The notes under the pieces are model-generated. The model did not search any database. It was not told the DNA's origin and saw only the letters and a program-made list of their open reading frames with translations. Below, piece after piece: positions 10,401 through 20,269 of a DNA stretch of 64,000 nucleotides. Numbering within the stretch: the stretch's first letter is position 1; each line of letters begins with the position of its first letter. Made by a program: the position numbers and the translations under genes. Source of the stretch: Metopolophium dirhodum. Taxonomy: Eukaryota > Arthropoda > Insecta > Hemiptera > Aphididae. The stretch is from assembly GCF_019925205.1 (NCBI RefSeq), contig NC_083560.1:124469062-124533061 (forward strand). The letters are read 5' to 3'.

Positions 10401-12852
10401 AACTTATGTAGTTAGGTAAATGAAAGACGATAGTGAAGTCAGAATTTGGCAGTCAAACTTGGTTTCAAAGTTATGGCCTAATGAAGTTTGTTATTTTTAG
10501 ATTTTTACGCATTCACACGTCATTCTAGTTTACCGCTTATAACCAGAGGCGGATTTACCCATAGGCCAACTAGGCACGTGCCTAGGGCGCAAAATTTTTT
10601 GGGGTGCAATTTTTTAGTTAATTCTTACTTTTTAGTTTTTCATAATTTCATAATTATATTTACCTAAATTTATATTTTATATAAATTTTTTTTTATCTAC
10701 AACTTGCATGAAACTGGAGAATAGCTCACATAGTCATGTTGCAGTAACGTTTTAATTTATAAGCTATAATAACCTTGCTGTTTAAGTTTAATCTTGTGAC
10801 TGGTGCGCACCGTGCCGCCACCGCCTATAACTGGGATGGCAAATAGGATTTAGTCAAAGTACCAATTTATGACACACTTAAAAAAAATTTCAGCCGTGCC
10901 ACTAATTAATTTTGTTAACATTGAGATTTTTACCATATATAAATGAAAAATTAATGACAATAATGTAAAAAAAATTATTAAAAAAATCAATTTTTATTGA
11001 TTGTTAGAAACATTTTACTTCATATTGCTTCAAAGACTTTTTATGTCTGGTTAATATGCCGTTGCTTGCAAGGTTTATAATTATGTATAGAAACATGGAA
11101 GTCTCTCGGGTGCCATCGAAAATTTCTCCCGTGCCACTTATTTGCCATACCTGGCCTATAACAAATATTGATTTTTACTAATGTGGATGCGACTTAAGGG
11201 GACGTTATACGGACATATTTTGTTATCTACGTCTTACAAGTGCGTAACTAACAAATTTCAAGCTCAGGAGATCACGTTTAGCTCTGTTAATTTAAAAAAT
11301 TAGAATGTATTGACCTCTTATAAAACTTAAAGGTAAGATTTTTATCTAGGGCATCTCCTAGGTTTTTTATTATATTTTAATTTTACAGCAAGTTATGAGT
11401 ATTTTAAGATGTACAAACAATTTACAATTTTAAAATACTTATTTTATAAGTCAATTCATTCTAATTTTTAAAAAACGGATCTAAACTTGATCTGCTGAGT
11501 GTAAAATTTGCCATTTTATGTATTTGTAAAATCGAGATAAAATATATCCGTGTACGTCCTCTTAAGATATAATACCTATTTTGCAATTGTTTTTGGATAG
11601 GCAACAGGTCTGGTCCTAAGGACCTCTCGTTGGATGGTTTTTTTTATTCAGACTTATTACACAAATATCAATAAATAAAAAAATAAATATTTTTAAAATT
11701 TTTTCAGTTTTGTTGGTACAATATAAAAGTAAGTACATAGTGGCCAAAATCTAATTCCTCCATAAAATAAAGAGTAAAAACCGTTTTATAAAAAAAAAAA
11801 AAATTATGAATGGTGTGGTAAAATTGCGTTTGTGCAAAATAACAAAATAGCAAAATTGAAAACTTCAAAACTAAGTCTGACCACCAAATTCTACCTTGAT
11901 CCCCTTTTTCAGTATACTTGTCTACATAAGTTTAAAAAAAAATTTCAAATAAAGAGTGTCTGTTAAAGTAACAAAATACTGTAAAATCTCTATTTTATGT
12001 GTGTAGTTGTGTAGAGTATAATATTATTTAGTGAGTAGTAATATTTTATACATTACTTTGGTTAGAAGATTTATTTTAATATTTAGATTTACATATTTAT
12101 TTTAACAGTAAACCCAAAATAAACAAAATCATTAAAATTTCAAGAAGGAAATTAGTCATTAAATATGACTTAATTCTCTGAAATTGTTATTCAATATTAT
12201 CATTTATTCTTAAAAATAATTAACAATTTTCAAATTTGTAAAATTTTTATTTATTTTGTAAAATATGCCTAATCTAATTAAAAAATGTCCTTTTATGTTA
12301 AAAATTTGAAGACATTCTTATTATAGCAATTAGAATATCTCATTTTTTTTTAACGATTACTCTTAAAGAAATGTTTTTTGGTATTTTAATTTTTATATAA
12401 AAACTACATTAATTTTATTATGACAAAACAAATATTAACTAAACTGTAAATTTTTTATATTTTCATTAGGAACCACTCATCAAGATTTATTAATTCGAAA
12501 CAACAACGGAGAAAATATAAAAATTGAAAAAAAACGTAAAAAAAAGAGAAAAGAGCTTATTTTGAAATCAAAGTCAAATGCAATTAACCTAGAAGCAGGT
12601 GGTATTGATAGTAACATCAAACTAAAATCTATCTCTAGCCTTTCCCAATCAAATCGAAGAGCTTCCTCATCTGATCTTACTACATGCAATGGTTCAACAC
12701 ATGATTTCATAAAAACGGCACTGTCAGTTAGAAATAAACGAAGTTCAGGACCGTTACAACATACCTTAAGTGTCCTTGATTCCAATATAAACAAAAATGT
12801 AACTGAAACAAAGTCTAAAAGTATTAAAACTTTTTTCAAAAAAATATTTTAA
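4418..12852 (+). CDS. SUCO: SUN-like domain ER membrane protein, SUCO/OPT/Slp1 family
   Basis: Twelve coding exons join in phase into 1033 residues: 4418-4485, 6803-6893, 7032-7165, 7229-7482, 7552-7763, 7851-8114, 8176-8513, 8573-9198, 9255-9520, 9654-9887, 10004-10235, 12470-12852. All introns are GT/AG. Residues 1-23 form a signal peptide or anchor (basic start, then CLLIVISVL). About residues 199-341 are the SUN-like domain, with NYASPECGAK, WFVVELCEAIQV, ANFELFSSTPKEF and YIKVEINSHYGKEHYCP, all close to animal SUCO. Residues 752-829 are a coiled coil (MSLSGEYLQELSTRYKKQ), then a membrane helix at about 842-861 and a basic tail. The family acts in the rough ER: yeast Slp1 protects folding soluble proteins, and mammalian SUCO supports collagen-rich secretion. 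The start is chosen because it gives the signal sequence and matches the next exon phase. Human SUCO is longer, about 1250 residues. Confidence 0.88.
4486..6802 (+). other. Intron 1 of the SUCO-like gene
   Basis: This 2317-bp intron starts GTGAGT and ends TTTTCAG. It is AT-rich with scattered aphid low-complexity sequence. A less AT-rich patch at about 6530-6690 may be a repeat fragment. No ORF with protein-like composition was seen. Confidence 0.7.
7552..8114 (+). other. SUN-like domain exons of the SUCO-like gene
   Basis: Exons 5 and 6 (7552-7763 and 7851-8114) carry the whole recognisable SUN-like domain, split by an 87-bp intron. Exon 5 ends after GAAGCAATTCAAGTGAAAA in phase 0. Exon 6 opens with IEIANFELFSS. 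The cysteine in PECGAK and the one in the KEHYCP motif are both present; these are conserved positions of the family. The domain is the best-conserved part of the protein and fixes the family assignment. Confidence 0.88.
10544..10823. mobile_element. hAT-type MITE, copy A (SUCO-like last intron)
   Basis: The 280-bp element begins CAGAGGCGGATTTACCC and ends GCCGCCACCG. Its outer ten bases are imperfect inverted repeats. It is flanked by CTTATAAC (10536-10543) and CCTATAAC (10824-10831), an 8-bp target duplication with one mismatch. Eight-base duplications and CAG-type ends are hAT superfamily features. The interior (tgcctagggcgcaaaatttt) looks like a common aphid repeat. There is no coding capacity. 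Confidence 0.55.
10832..11154. mobile_element. hAT-type MITE, copy B, perfect 8-bp flank
   Basis: The 323-bp element begins TGGGATGGCAAATAGG and ends TTATTTGCCATACCTGG, sharing the inverted core ATGGCAAATA. It is flanked on both sides by CCTATAAC (10824-10831 and 11155-11162), a perfect 8-bp duplication. It abuts copy A, so the left flank of B is the right flank of A. No ORF is present. Confidence 0.6.
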
Positions 12853-13416
12853 ATCCTTAAATTAACCTATAATTTAAATTTTGTTGATTATATTTGTTAA
12901 CTATTTTTATGTTTTGTCCTTTGGTATTGTGGAACTGATGTTATCTATTTGTCAATATATTGTACCTATATTTTTATTTTTTTTGTCTATATAATTTATG
13001 GCTTTATGCAATATATGGTTCATTACAAACACATTTTTATCAATGACTGACAAAATCACATAGTTTGATCAACTTCATGTTTATTTAATTAAAAATGTAA
13101 GGTATTTCACAATAAAAGCACAAATATAAAGTAATATAATCCATATTTATGCATATTAATTAATATTATTGTATTTTATCTATTTTTATACACTGTATTA
13201 AAATGTTATAAAGTATTACATATAGGTACTTAAGTTTATTAGGAAATTGATAATAATTATGTATTTTTATAGAATGTATGCAATAACAATGTTATGTATG
13301 AACAATCTTAGTAGCAATACACAATTTAATGTATTGAATGAGAATATTCTAATTTAGTTATAAACTAATTGAATTTCAGTCATCATAGCCATTTTAATTA
13401 ATATATTCTAAATAAA
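12853..13416 (+). terminator. 3' UTR and poly(A) signals of the SUCO-like gene
   Basis: The stop codon is TAA at 12850-12852. Candidate AATAAA hexamers lie at 13111-13116 and 13411-13416. The first would give a 3' UTR of about 280 bases. Which one is used cannot be told from sequence. Confidence 0.5.
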
Positions 13417-15024
13417 ATTGATTGATTTATTGTGAATTTCCTCTGTACATTATAATAATCTTGTACACATGTTTTTATGATAGATTTTAATTAAAATCGC
13501 TGAGTATAGATGTGTAAACTTGCATAATTTTATTTAAATATGGAATACTGTTTTTTTTTTATCAGTTTGAGTTATTACACAAGAAATTATTATACCAACT
13601 CAAACGGTAAATTTAAGAAAGTTGCTATACAATATTTTTACACTTGTACTAGATATGAATTATGAATGCATTGAATGGCATTTTTATAATATCAACCTTT
13701 TTAGAGGCTAGTGCCAAATTTTGTAATCTAAGTTTTACAACAATGTTACTGTAAAGTAATATAATGTTTAGGGTTACTTCTGCATTTTATCTCGGTATGA
13801 TCTTGGTTTTAAAATAATATTCATTAAAATTTTTTTAACATCGGGTGTATATTTTGTTAGTTTTAAATATTATAATGTAACACTAGAGCATTAGCTTCAT
13901 CCATAAATGTATCATTCTCTGCTCAAATTCATTGTGGAAAATAAACAAAATATTATATCGGGAAGTAAGCTCCTAACTTTCAACATTATATAATCAGTAA
14001 CTATATTATTTAGAAATTATTTTTACTATTTTTTTTTTTTAAATGTAAATTGAAATAAAAATGTTTTGGGTTGCCGTTAAAACTACTTGAGATTTATTTT
14101 TATGGTTTTTATTCACTGACTAGTAACTTGTATAAATTCATTGATTTAGTAGGTATAAATGCATTGATTTAGTAGGTATAAGTTAATAATAAATAAAAAG
14201 AATATTAATACCTAATCAATAATATAACATATAATATCATGCACGATTTTGTTTAAAATTTGTTCCACCTACCATATTAGTTTATTACTATAATATAGTA
14301 ATAAAATTATTTTTTTGGCATAAATTAGTTAAACACACCATGAGTAATTAAGAATAAAAAAAATTAAGCTAACCTAACCTACTCATGTAAGATATATTGT
14401 AAATAAAATATAAAACAATAGTAAAAATTACTTTAAATTAACAAAATAAAATTCAAAAAGCACTCAAATTTTTGTCTGAGGTTCAGTAATACACATGATC
14501 ATGATCTCACTGTTTCAATATTTCCATTTCTATTTAAAATAAATCAATAATAAACAAAATTATTTTATTCCAACTAAAAAGATTTATATTTTCATTACAA
14601 CTTTGATAATGCATATCTAACTGGATTTTCATCATCTTCATCTAAAATAAAACAGATATTTAATGCATACATACCTAATGTTTTTAACCATTAATACATT
14701 TTCAATTTACCACAAAAAATATGTTTTTGGCATGATTTAAAACGTTTGTTAATATTTACGTATCAATATTAAATATTTAAATAAAATTTACGACTGCAGA
14801 TGTATGAGTTATATTAGATATATTAGATATATTATAAGGACTCTATGACCTAAACAGGCCTTATTTTTTTATATCAATTAGCTATATTAGCTATATTAGC
14901 TTATTAGGTCTTAATATAATATTAAGCCTATCTAATCTACCAACTAAAAATATATCTATCTACAAAATTATTTTACCAAGAAAAGTAACAGAAACGTTTG
15001 TACTATTTTAATATAATTCTATAA

Positions 15025-16017
15025 ATGCCAATAACATTTTATTCGTTGAGTCAAAAAGCACGAAAATTTAATACAAGGTTCCTTATAATTTGTAATAATA
15101 AAAGTTGAGGAATAAAAAAGATCCATATGGAAGGTTTTTTTTTATAAGCATTTCAATTTCAAATATTGAACATTTATCAAACTAAAAATTTACAAATTAT
15201 TTAGTATTGTAAAATGAGGTTACTTTGATAATTTTTTACTGTTTTATGACAATTTTACTTTTTATTTTATGGATAACTCCTGTGGTTATGTGGTATTAAC
15301 GGTAAAACTCTCAAAATTAAATCTTAGTTGCAACTAGTTGTGCTCAATTTTTCTAAGTTTTAAATTTTAAATTTCTGATATTATCTTCAGAAATATCAAT
15401 CTTTTTAATATGCTATCAAAGTTACACAATGTCGTGATACCTATATTTCTTAATGTGATTTCAAAGTAACCCCATTTTATGAAAAAAAAATTATATCATC
15501 ATGATACTCTTGTGAATAAAAATATACCCAAGTGTATCAAAGTAGCCAGACGAAATCAAAGTAACCCAGGTTATGCCCATTCTACGGAAAGTTAAAAGTA
15601 TAAATTATAATTTCCAACTTTTATTACTAGTTATTTTTTACAGACATTATGTAAGTTCAAATTAGAACAAAATTAGATATACCTAATATATACCCTATAT
15701 TAAAACCAAGAATATCTATTACCTATAGTAAAGTATTTTCGTTTTCAGTGAAAAATATTATTCGAGGGTAAATGAAAATGTTAGAGTATACCTATTATTC
15801 TATTATAGGTATACATACAATTACAATTTCAAATGTAATTGTTATACTATCTACTTTTGTACTAATGCTTAAAAGTAAAATAAATTACTTTAATCACAAT
15901 AATATCATCAAATACACACTCATATACAATTATTTTATATAATTTAATTCAAATTTAACACCATCCATTACAATGTTACACTGTACACTAGAGTTTCATA
16001 ATTTTTGTTATTGGCAT
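15025..16017. repeat. Segment bounded by 12-bp perfect inverted repeats
   Basis: ATGCCAATAACA at 15025-15036 is the exact reverse complement of TGTTATTGGCAT at 16006-16017. The core GCCAATAAC recurs at 17552, 17588 (inverted), 17963 and 17981, clustered around the transposase relic. The pair may be ends of a non-autonomous element or displaced ends of the same transposon. No target duplication was found. Confidence 0.4.
15211..15478. repeat. Inverted repeat pair, 17 of 18 bases matching
   Basis: AAAATGAGGTTACTTTGA (15211-15228) pairs with TCAAAGTAACCCCATTTT (15461-15478). A further AAATCAAAGTAACCC lies at 15553. The 268-bp segment looks like a short MITE or foldback element nested within the 15025-16017 segment. 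There is no ORF inside. Confidence 0.5.
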
Positions 16018-16833
16018 TCTCTTAAATTATATATGTAATTTAATAGTTTTACCGATTCATTTGGTTAAATTAATAAATAAAACTACCTACTTATACTATT
16101 TTATAGATAGATAGTAGCTACTACTTAGGTATAGTGAATAATAATTAAAAAACACATATATAAGCACCAAACAAAGTTTAAACCTACCTAACTGTAGGAA
16201 AATCTACATATTTAGTTTATAATTCTTAATAAAATAACTAATAAACTAATAAATTGTGTTGTAAAGATATTTTATAAATTATTATTTAACTACCTATATA
16301 CTCCACTTAGGTAACTCATTCTAAAATTCATAATATTTTATTTAATCACAATATGTAGTACTGTATTGTGGTTAGGAGTCAAATAGATGCCTATTATAAA
16401 AAATTAAAATTAGTACATCTAGCAGCAATTATAACTATGCTAAATAACTAGTATTTGATTATAATAGGAAAAAATAATAAAATAGGTACATTTCAAAGTT
16501 TAAAATATTTATTTGGTTAAAATTAAAACAGTCTTATGTTTTATCACTCTTTTTAGTCTTAAGATTTTCTCAAATTTAATAGTTAACAATTAAATTATTT
16601 AAGTTTCATACTTAACAAAATTTAATAATATTAACAATATAGAACTTAATAAACTAAAAACAATTACATGATTTAATTTGCATAACAAAATTTAAAAATA
16701 ATTGAGAACTCAATAAACTAAAAAAAACATAGAACCTTGTTATAACAATAAATATTAAATAAGTAGGTAGTTGGTACATGTAAAAAAATCTTAATATGTT
16801 AAATTAAAAATATAAACCACATTGGTGTGCTGG

Positions 16834-17455
16834 TTAAATTTTTTGGCAGGAGTTACATATAAATAAAATTGATTCCCCTGATCCAGTTGGATCACTCAAT
16901 ATATCATATAAACCTTCTTCTTTTAAATACTGTTTAATACCTTCAAACCATTTTTTTATATCCTGTTCACTAATACAGGCACTTGCAGCTGTCACATGTT
17001 CACTTGTCCTGACAGATATATTTGGATGACGCTTCATGAAAGATTTTTACCATTCAATATAATAGCTATAAAAAGAATAATAAATTGTTATAATAATATA
17101 AAAATGTACTTCACATAACAAAATTACCAGGATAATTATTTTCAAAAATAGTAGTTCGCTCGTTTTTGTCTAGATATTGTTTCACACTAACTAAAAGATC
17201 ATCTTTTCTTTGAGGAAATCCTTTCCAACTACTTTCCAGTATCCATTTTTCTAGTGTTTTTTCTTCTTCCTCAGATAATACTGGAGCTGGTCCACATGAT
17301 ACTTTTTTGTCAGGATTTTTAAGTCTGTGTTGTAATGTAGATCTCGATACAGAAAACTTTTTGGCTGCGGACTTTTTTGACATGCCTTCATTGACTACTG
17401 CTTCAACAGCAGCAGTCAAATTTGACTGAGAAAATTTTTCCCTTTTTTTTGGCAT
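16834..17455 (-). pseudogene. Broken pogo/Tigger-type (CENP-B-like) transposase
   Basis: Minus 17455-17111 encodes 114 residues. They have a psq-type helix-turn-helix (SQSNLTAAVEAVVNEG, then MSKKSAAKKFSVSRSTLQHRL at about residues 25-45) and the start of a CENP-B-type DNA-binding domain (LSEEEEKTLEKWI). After ENNYPG the frame runs into a stop. It resumes at 17037-16834 (MKRHPNISVRTSEHVTAAS), preceded by an in-frame TAA and with no frame-compatible acceptor, then appears to shift frame again near the expected start of the catalytic DDE domain. The DDE domain is absent. In Tigger/pogo elements these N-terminal domains bind the transposon ends. I read this as a decayed N-terminal remnant. A domesticated short HTH protein using only the first 114 codons is a weaker alternative. 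Confidence 0.72.
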
Positions 17456-17547
17456 TTATATTAATAACAATAATTATTATTTCAGAATAAGTAATATTTA
17501 ATGACTAGTCAAGTTAAATTTTACTCAGGTTCTATACTTTTTAAAGT

Positions 17548-17990
17548 AAGTGCCAATAACAAAAAATTCAAATATGTACATATTAGTTATTGGCATACCA
17601 ATTTTTCTCAAAAATAATAAAAATTAAATTATTGAATATTATATTGATTGATGAAAAATGTTCTTAAGAACTAAAATAAACATTATGCTAGTACTTAGAG
17701 TAGTTACAACTAAATTAAAAGCTTATTTCCTAAGTATAGTCTACTAATAATAACAGTAAATTCTTACCAAATATTCGAGATCTCTGAGACGACTGAAAAC
17801 TTTGATAATAACTAAATTAATGATAAATTATTATCATCGGGAACACTTGATTACACGACATGATCAGTTTAGCCAGATATATATAAAAAAAATCATTAAG
17901 AGTCAAAATGCTCACTAATTAAAAATAAAACACTTTCATAGTGCCTATTGTTTTATGGTAGTGCCAATAACTATACCAGTGCCAATAACT
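17548..17990. repeat. Clustered GCCAATAAC repeats flanking the transposase relic
   Basis: AAGTGCCAATAAC occurs at 17548-17560, AGTTATTGGCA (inverted) at 17585-17595, and AGTGCCAATAACT at 17960-17972 and 17978-17990. The last copy is followed by GTAC. With the copies at 15025 and 16006, this makes six occurrences of a 9-mer within 3 kb. Repeated subterminal words of this kind are often transposase-binding sites. It is probably the right end region of the pogo-like element whose transposase lies just left. Confidence 0.5.
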
Positions 17991-18207
17991 GTACACTTGT
18001 CAATTTTTCAATTTTTCATTCTTTATCACTTTTTTTGATATTTTTCAAAAACTAAATTTTTTAGGATATATGTAGGTTGCATCATAACGTAAAATTGTTT
18101 AGATTTAAAATGCATTAAACGAGATTTTTTACTGCATTATATTCATAGCCATAATTATAATAATTTAAAAATCAAATAAAGTTTTTTTTTCAAAGTTAAA
18201 TAATATG

Positions 18208-18324
18208 TACAGTGAAACATCCATATTACAAAGTCTTATGGACTCATATGAGCATTGAGCAGCAAAAAAAGGTGAGCAGTGGGCGTCTCTCTTCTGTACA
18301 GAAGGTTACAAGTGGGTCACTGTA
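18208..18324. repeat. Possible 113-bp pogo-like MITE with TA flanks
   Basis: TACAGTGAAACATCCATATT starts at 18208 and GGGTCACTGTA ends at 18324. The outer TACAGTGA/TCACTGTA are perfect 8-bp inverted ends including the TA target. CAGTGAAACMTCCAT-type ends are typical of pogo/Tigger MITEs. The inverted match is short, so the call is tentative. Confidence 0.4.
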
Positions 18325-19399
18325 ATAGATGGAATATTTTTCGTTTAATGATATTCTATTAATAATAAATTACGTTTTGCGTTATGTTTTGTTTAATGCT
18401 ATACATATAATATATTTTTTTACCTAATCGTCCTAATCGTTATATTGTTTTGTTTTGCGGTATTCAATTATTTTTGATTAGGTATCGCTTTCCGTTATAA
18501 TTAGGTTTATAAATTTCAATCGTTTTTTTATCAAATTGAAACTCAAGAAGAAATATTGTTGAAAATAGCTACGATAGAACAGGGTCAAGTTACTAAGAAT
18601 AATAATAATATGTCTATGCCCTATGGTTATAGTTTAAGTAGATTTGGGAGCTAATGATTTGAAAATGTTAGTATAATTACTACTGATCTATTAATATAAA
18701 TAATTTGTAAAAATGATTTAATAGTATGATGAATACTATATTTAATATTACATAGGTATAGTTTATATTTTGTAAAACAATATTTAAAGATTATTATTAT
18801 TCTTAGTATGAACATTTTAATAACTCAGAAACTACTTATTAGAATTTTTATTTAGGTATATCAATTATTTTAATGAGAATCACCTACTAAATATGGGGAT
18901 TTTCATTTGAAAAATTGAAGTTTGTATCGCCACAAGGCACTCCTTGAGTAGTACATAATTAACAGAAATTTGAAAATAATATGGTCTTCGCAGGTATACC
19001 TACTTAAAAATTCTAAAAATCAGAATAAATGAAGGTGAGCATGTTTAAAAAATTATTCTGTATTATATTACATATTTTTTATAAGTTCTACATATTATTT
19101 TACATGTTTTATTCATATTATATATTACATATTATTATGTGCCCATATATATATATATACAGTTATAATTATTAGTTTATGACTTTTTTCAAGAATATTT
19201 GTTTTAGGTATAGGTATATTACTGAATCATTCAATAGCCAAATAAATTATATCGCAACGTTGCACGTATATTCATTCTCAATCGCATTTTCCTATGGGTT
19301 TTTTTTTGGGTCAGCCATATTATGTTCTTTGTTAATTTTAAGTGTTCTTAATCGTTCAGCCAAAAAGGCATAACGTTCTAAATCGGCGGATAGCCGAAA

Positions 19400-19560
19400 G
19401 ACAAATCAATTTTTTATGATCGTTTGAAATTTGATTTTTTTTTTGGTATTGAATATTCACCCTTTAACTATAACGATTACCTACTCATGAGTCATGGAAT
19501 GATTTTCTTATTTTGTTGTAATTCAAAAACGAATAACTGCAAACATCACAATATTCGTAT
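19400..19560 (-). repeat. Interspersed repeat, copy 2 (related to 2580-3330)
   Basis: It shares ordered words with the reverse complement of the repeat near 2.7 kb: gtttgaaatttga, gaatattcac, gattttcttattttgttg, attcaaaaacgaataactg. It is a fragment of the same family in the opposite orientation. The ORFs running through it are not genes. Confidence 0.55.
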
Positions 19561-19616
19561 AGGTACAGCATTGTATGATATAATTGATAGTTACCTATTC
19601 AAATACGAACAGCGGT

Positions 19617-19664
19617 CCACCGGGAATTTTCTCGGCTTCCCGGCGTCCAGTCCGCCACTGTACC
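19617..19664. repeat. Short repeat fragment, ggtccaccgggaat...gtccgccactg
   Basis: A 48-bp patch much richer in G and C than its surroundings. Its ccaccggg/cccggcg words resemble the ends of aphid hAT-type repeats. Only a fragment is present, so the class is uncertain. Confidence 0.3.
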
Positions 19665-19674
19665 TACCTACCAT

Positions 19675-19916
19675 CAAGGCTGGGTATTAACGAATTAAAA
19701 AGTTAATTTTATTTCAAATGTTTAACTTAACTAGTTAACTAGTGTTATAAACACTAAAGTCTATAATTTAGTTTTGAAAAAAAATAAAGTACCTATGCTA
19801 GCGTTGTATAAACAAATTAACTTTATTTTAACTTCATAAAAAATTAACAAAAAGTGTGTATCTATTAACTTTTGACTTAACCGAGTTAAAAAAAATCATT
19901 AACTTCCCCAGCCTTG
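19675..19916 (-). mobile_element. MITE family 'CAAGGCTGGG', copy 1
   Basis: CAAGGCTGGG (19675-19684) and CCCAGCCTTG (19907-19916) are perfect 10-bp inverted ends of a 242-bp element filled with ttaactt/aagttaa words. Its right end read in reverse complement matches the left end of a second element at 52298 over about 50 bases, including GGGgAAGTTAATGATT and TTAACTCGGTTAAGT. No ORF is present. Confidence 0.65.
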
Positions 19917-20132
19917 CCTACCATATTATTTTTTTATTTATCTACATAGTGGACGAGATCACTATTAATATAATGACATTGTTAGTTAGCGCATGTACAT
20001 TTTATATATGTATAGGTACCTATTATTTTGAAGTTTCCATGTTCTAATAATATAAATATTTAAATTTGTAAATTGTATTATTCTGTAACTACCTACCTAT
20101 GAGTTTTTAAGTCAAATACTTACAAAGATGTA

Positions 20133-20138
20133 TTTAAT
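20133..20138 (-). terminator. Candidate ATTAAA poly(A) signal for the CFAP44-like gene
   Basis: TTTAAT on the plus strand reads ATTAAA on the minus strand, about 130 bases beyond the inferred stop codon. A canonical AATAAA on the minus strand lies farther away at 19938-19933. Use is inferred from distance only. Confidence 0.3.
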
Positions 20139-20269
20139 TATTAAATACTAAATAGTTATTAAAAAAAAGCTTTTTTTCATAGTATTTAAATCAAGTTCTT
20201 CGCTTTCCTCTTGTATAGCAGGTATAGATGATCGTAAATTGTCTGACTTTGTATCGCATTTGGGCTATA

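Larger units (their letters stand above)
10236..12469 (+). other. Last intron of the SUCO-like gene
   Basis: This 2234-bp intron starts GTAAGA and ends TTCATTAG. It holds two adjacent hAT-type MITEs (10544-10823 and 10832-11154). The rest is AT-rich with homopolymer runs and no coding signal. Confidence 0.75.
13417..20269. other. Intergenic between convergent SUCO-like and CFAP44-like genes
   Basis: About 7 kb of AT-rich sequence lies between the 3' ends of two convergent genes. The only coding traces are the fragments of a pogo/Tigger-type transposase at 16.8-17.5 kb. Inverted-repeat elements and repeats are listed separately. The rest shows nothing I can name. Confidence 0.6.

Noticed and set aside
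19179..20047. Three short plus-strand frames
   Set aside because: They cross interspersed repeats and a MITE; residue composition is typical of translated AT-rich DNA.
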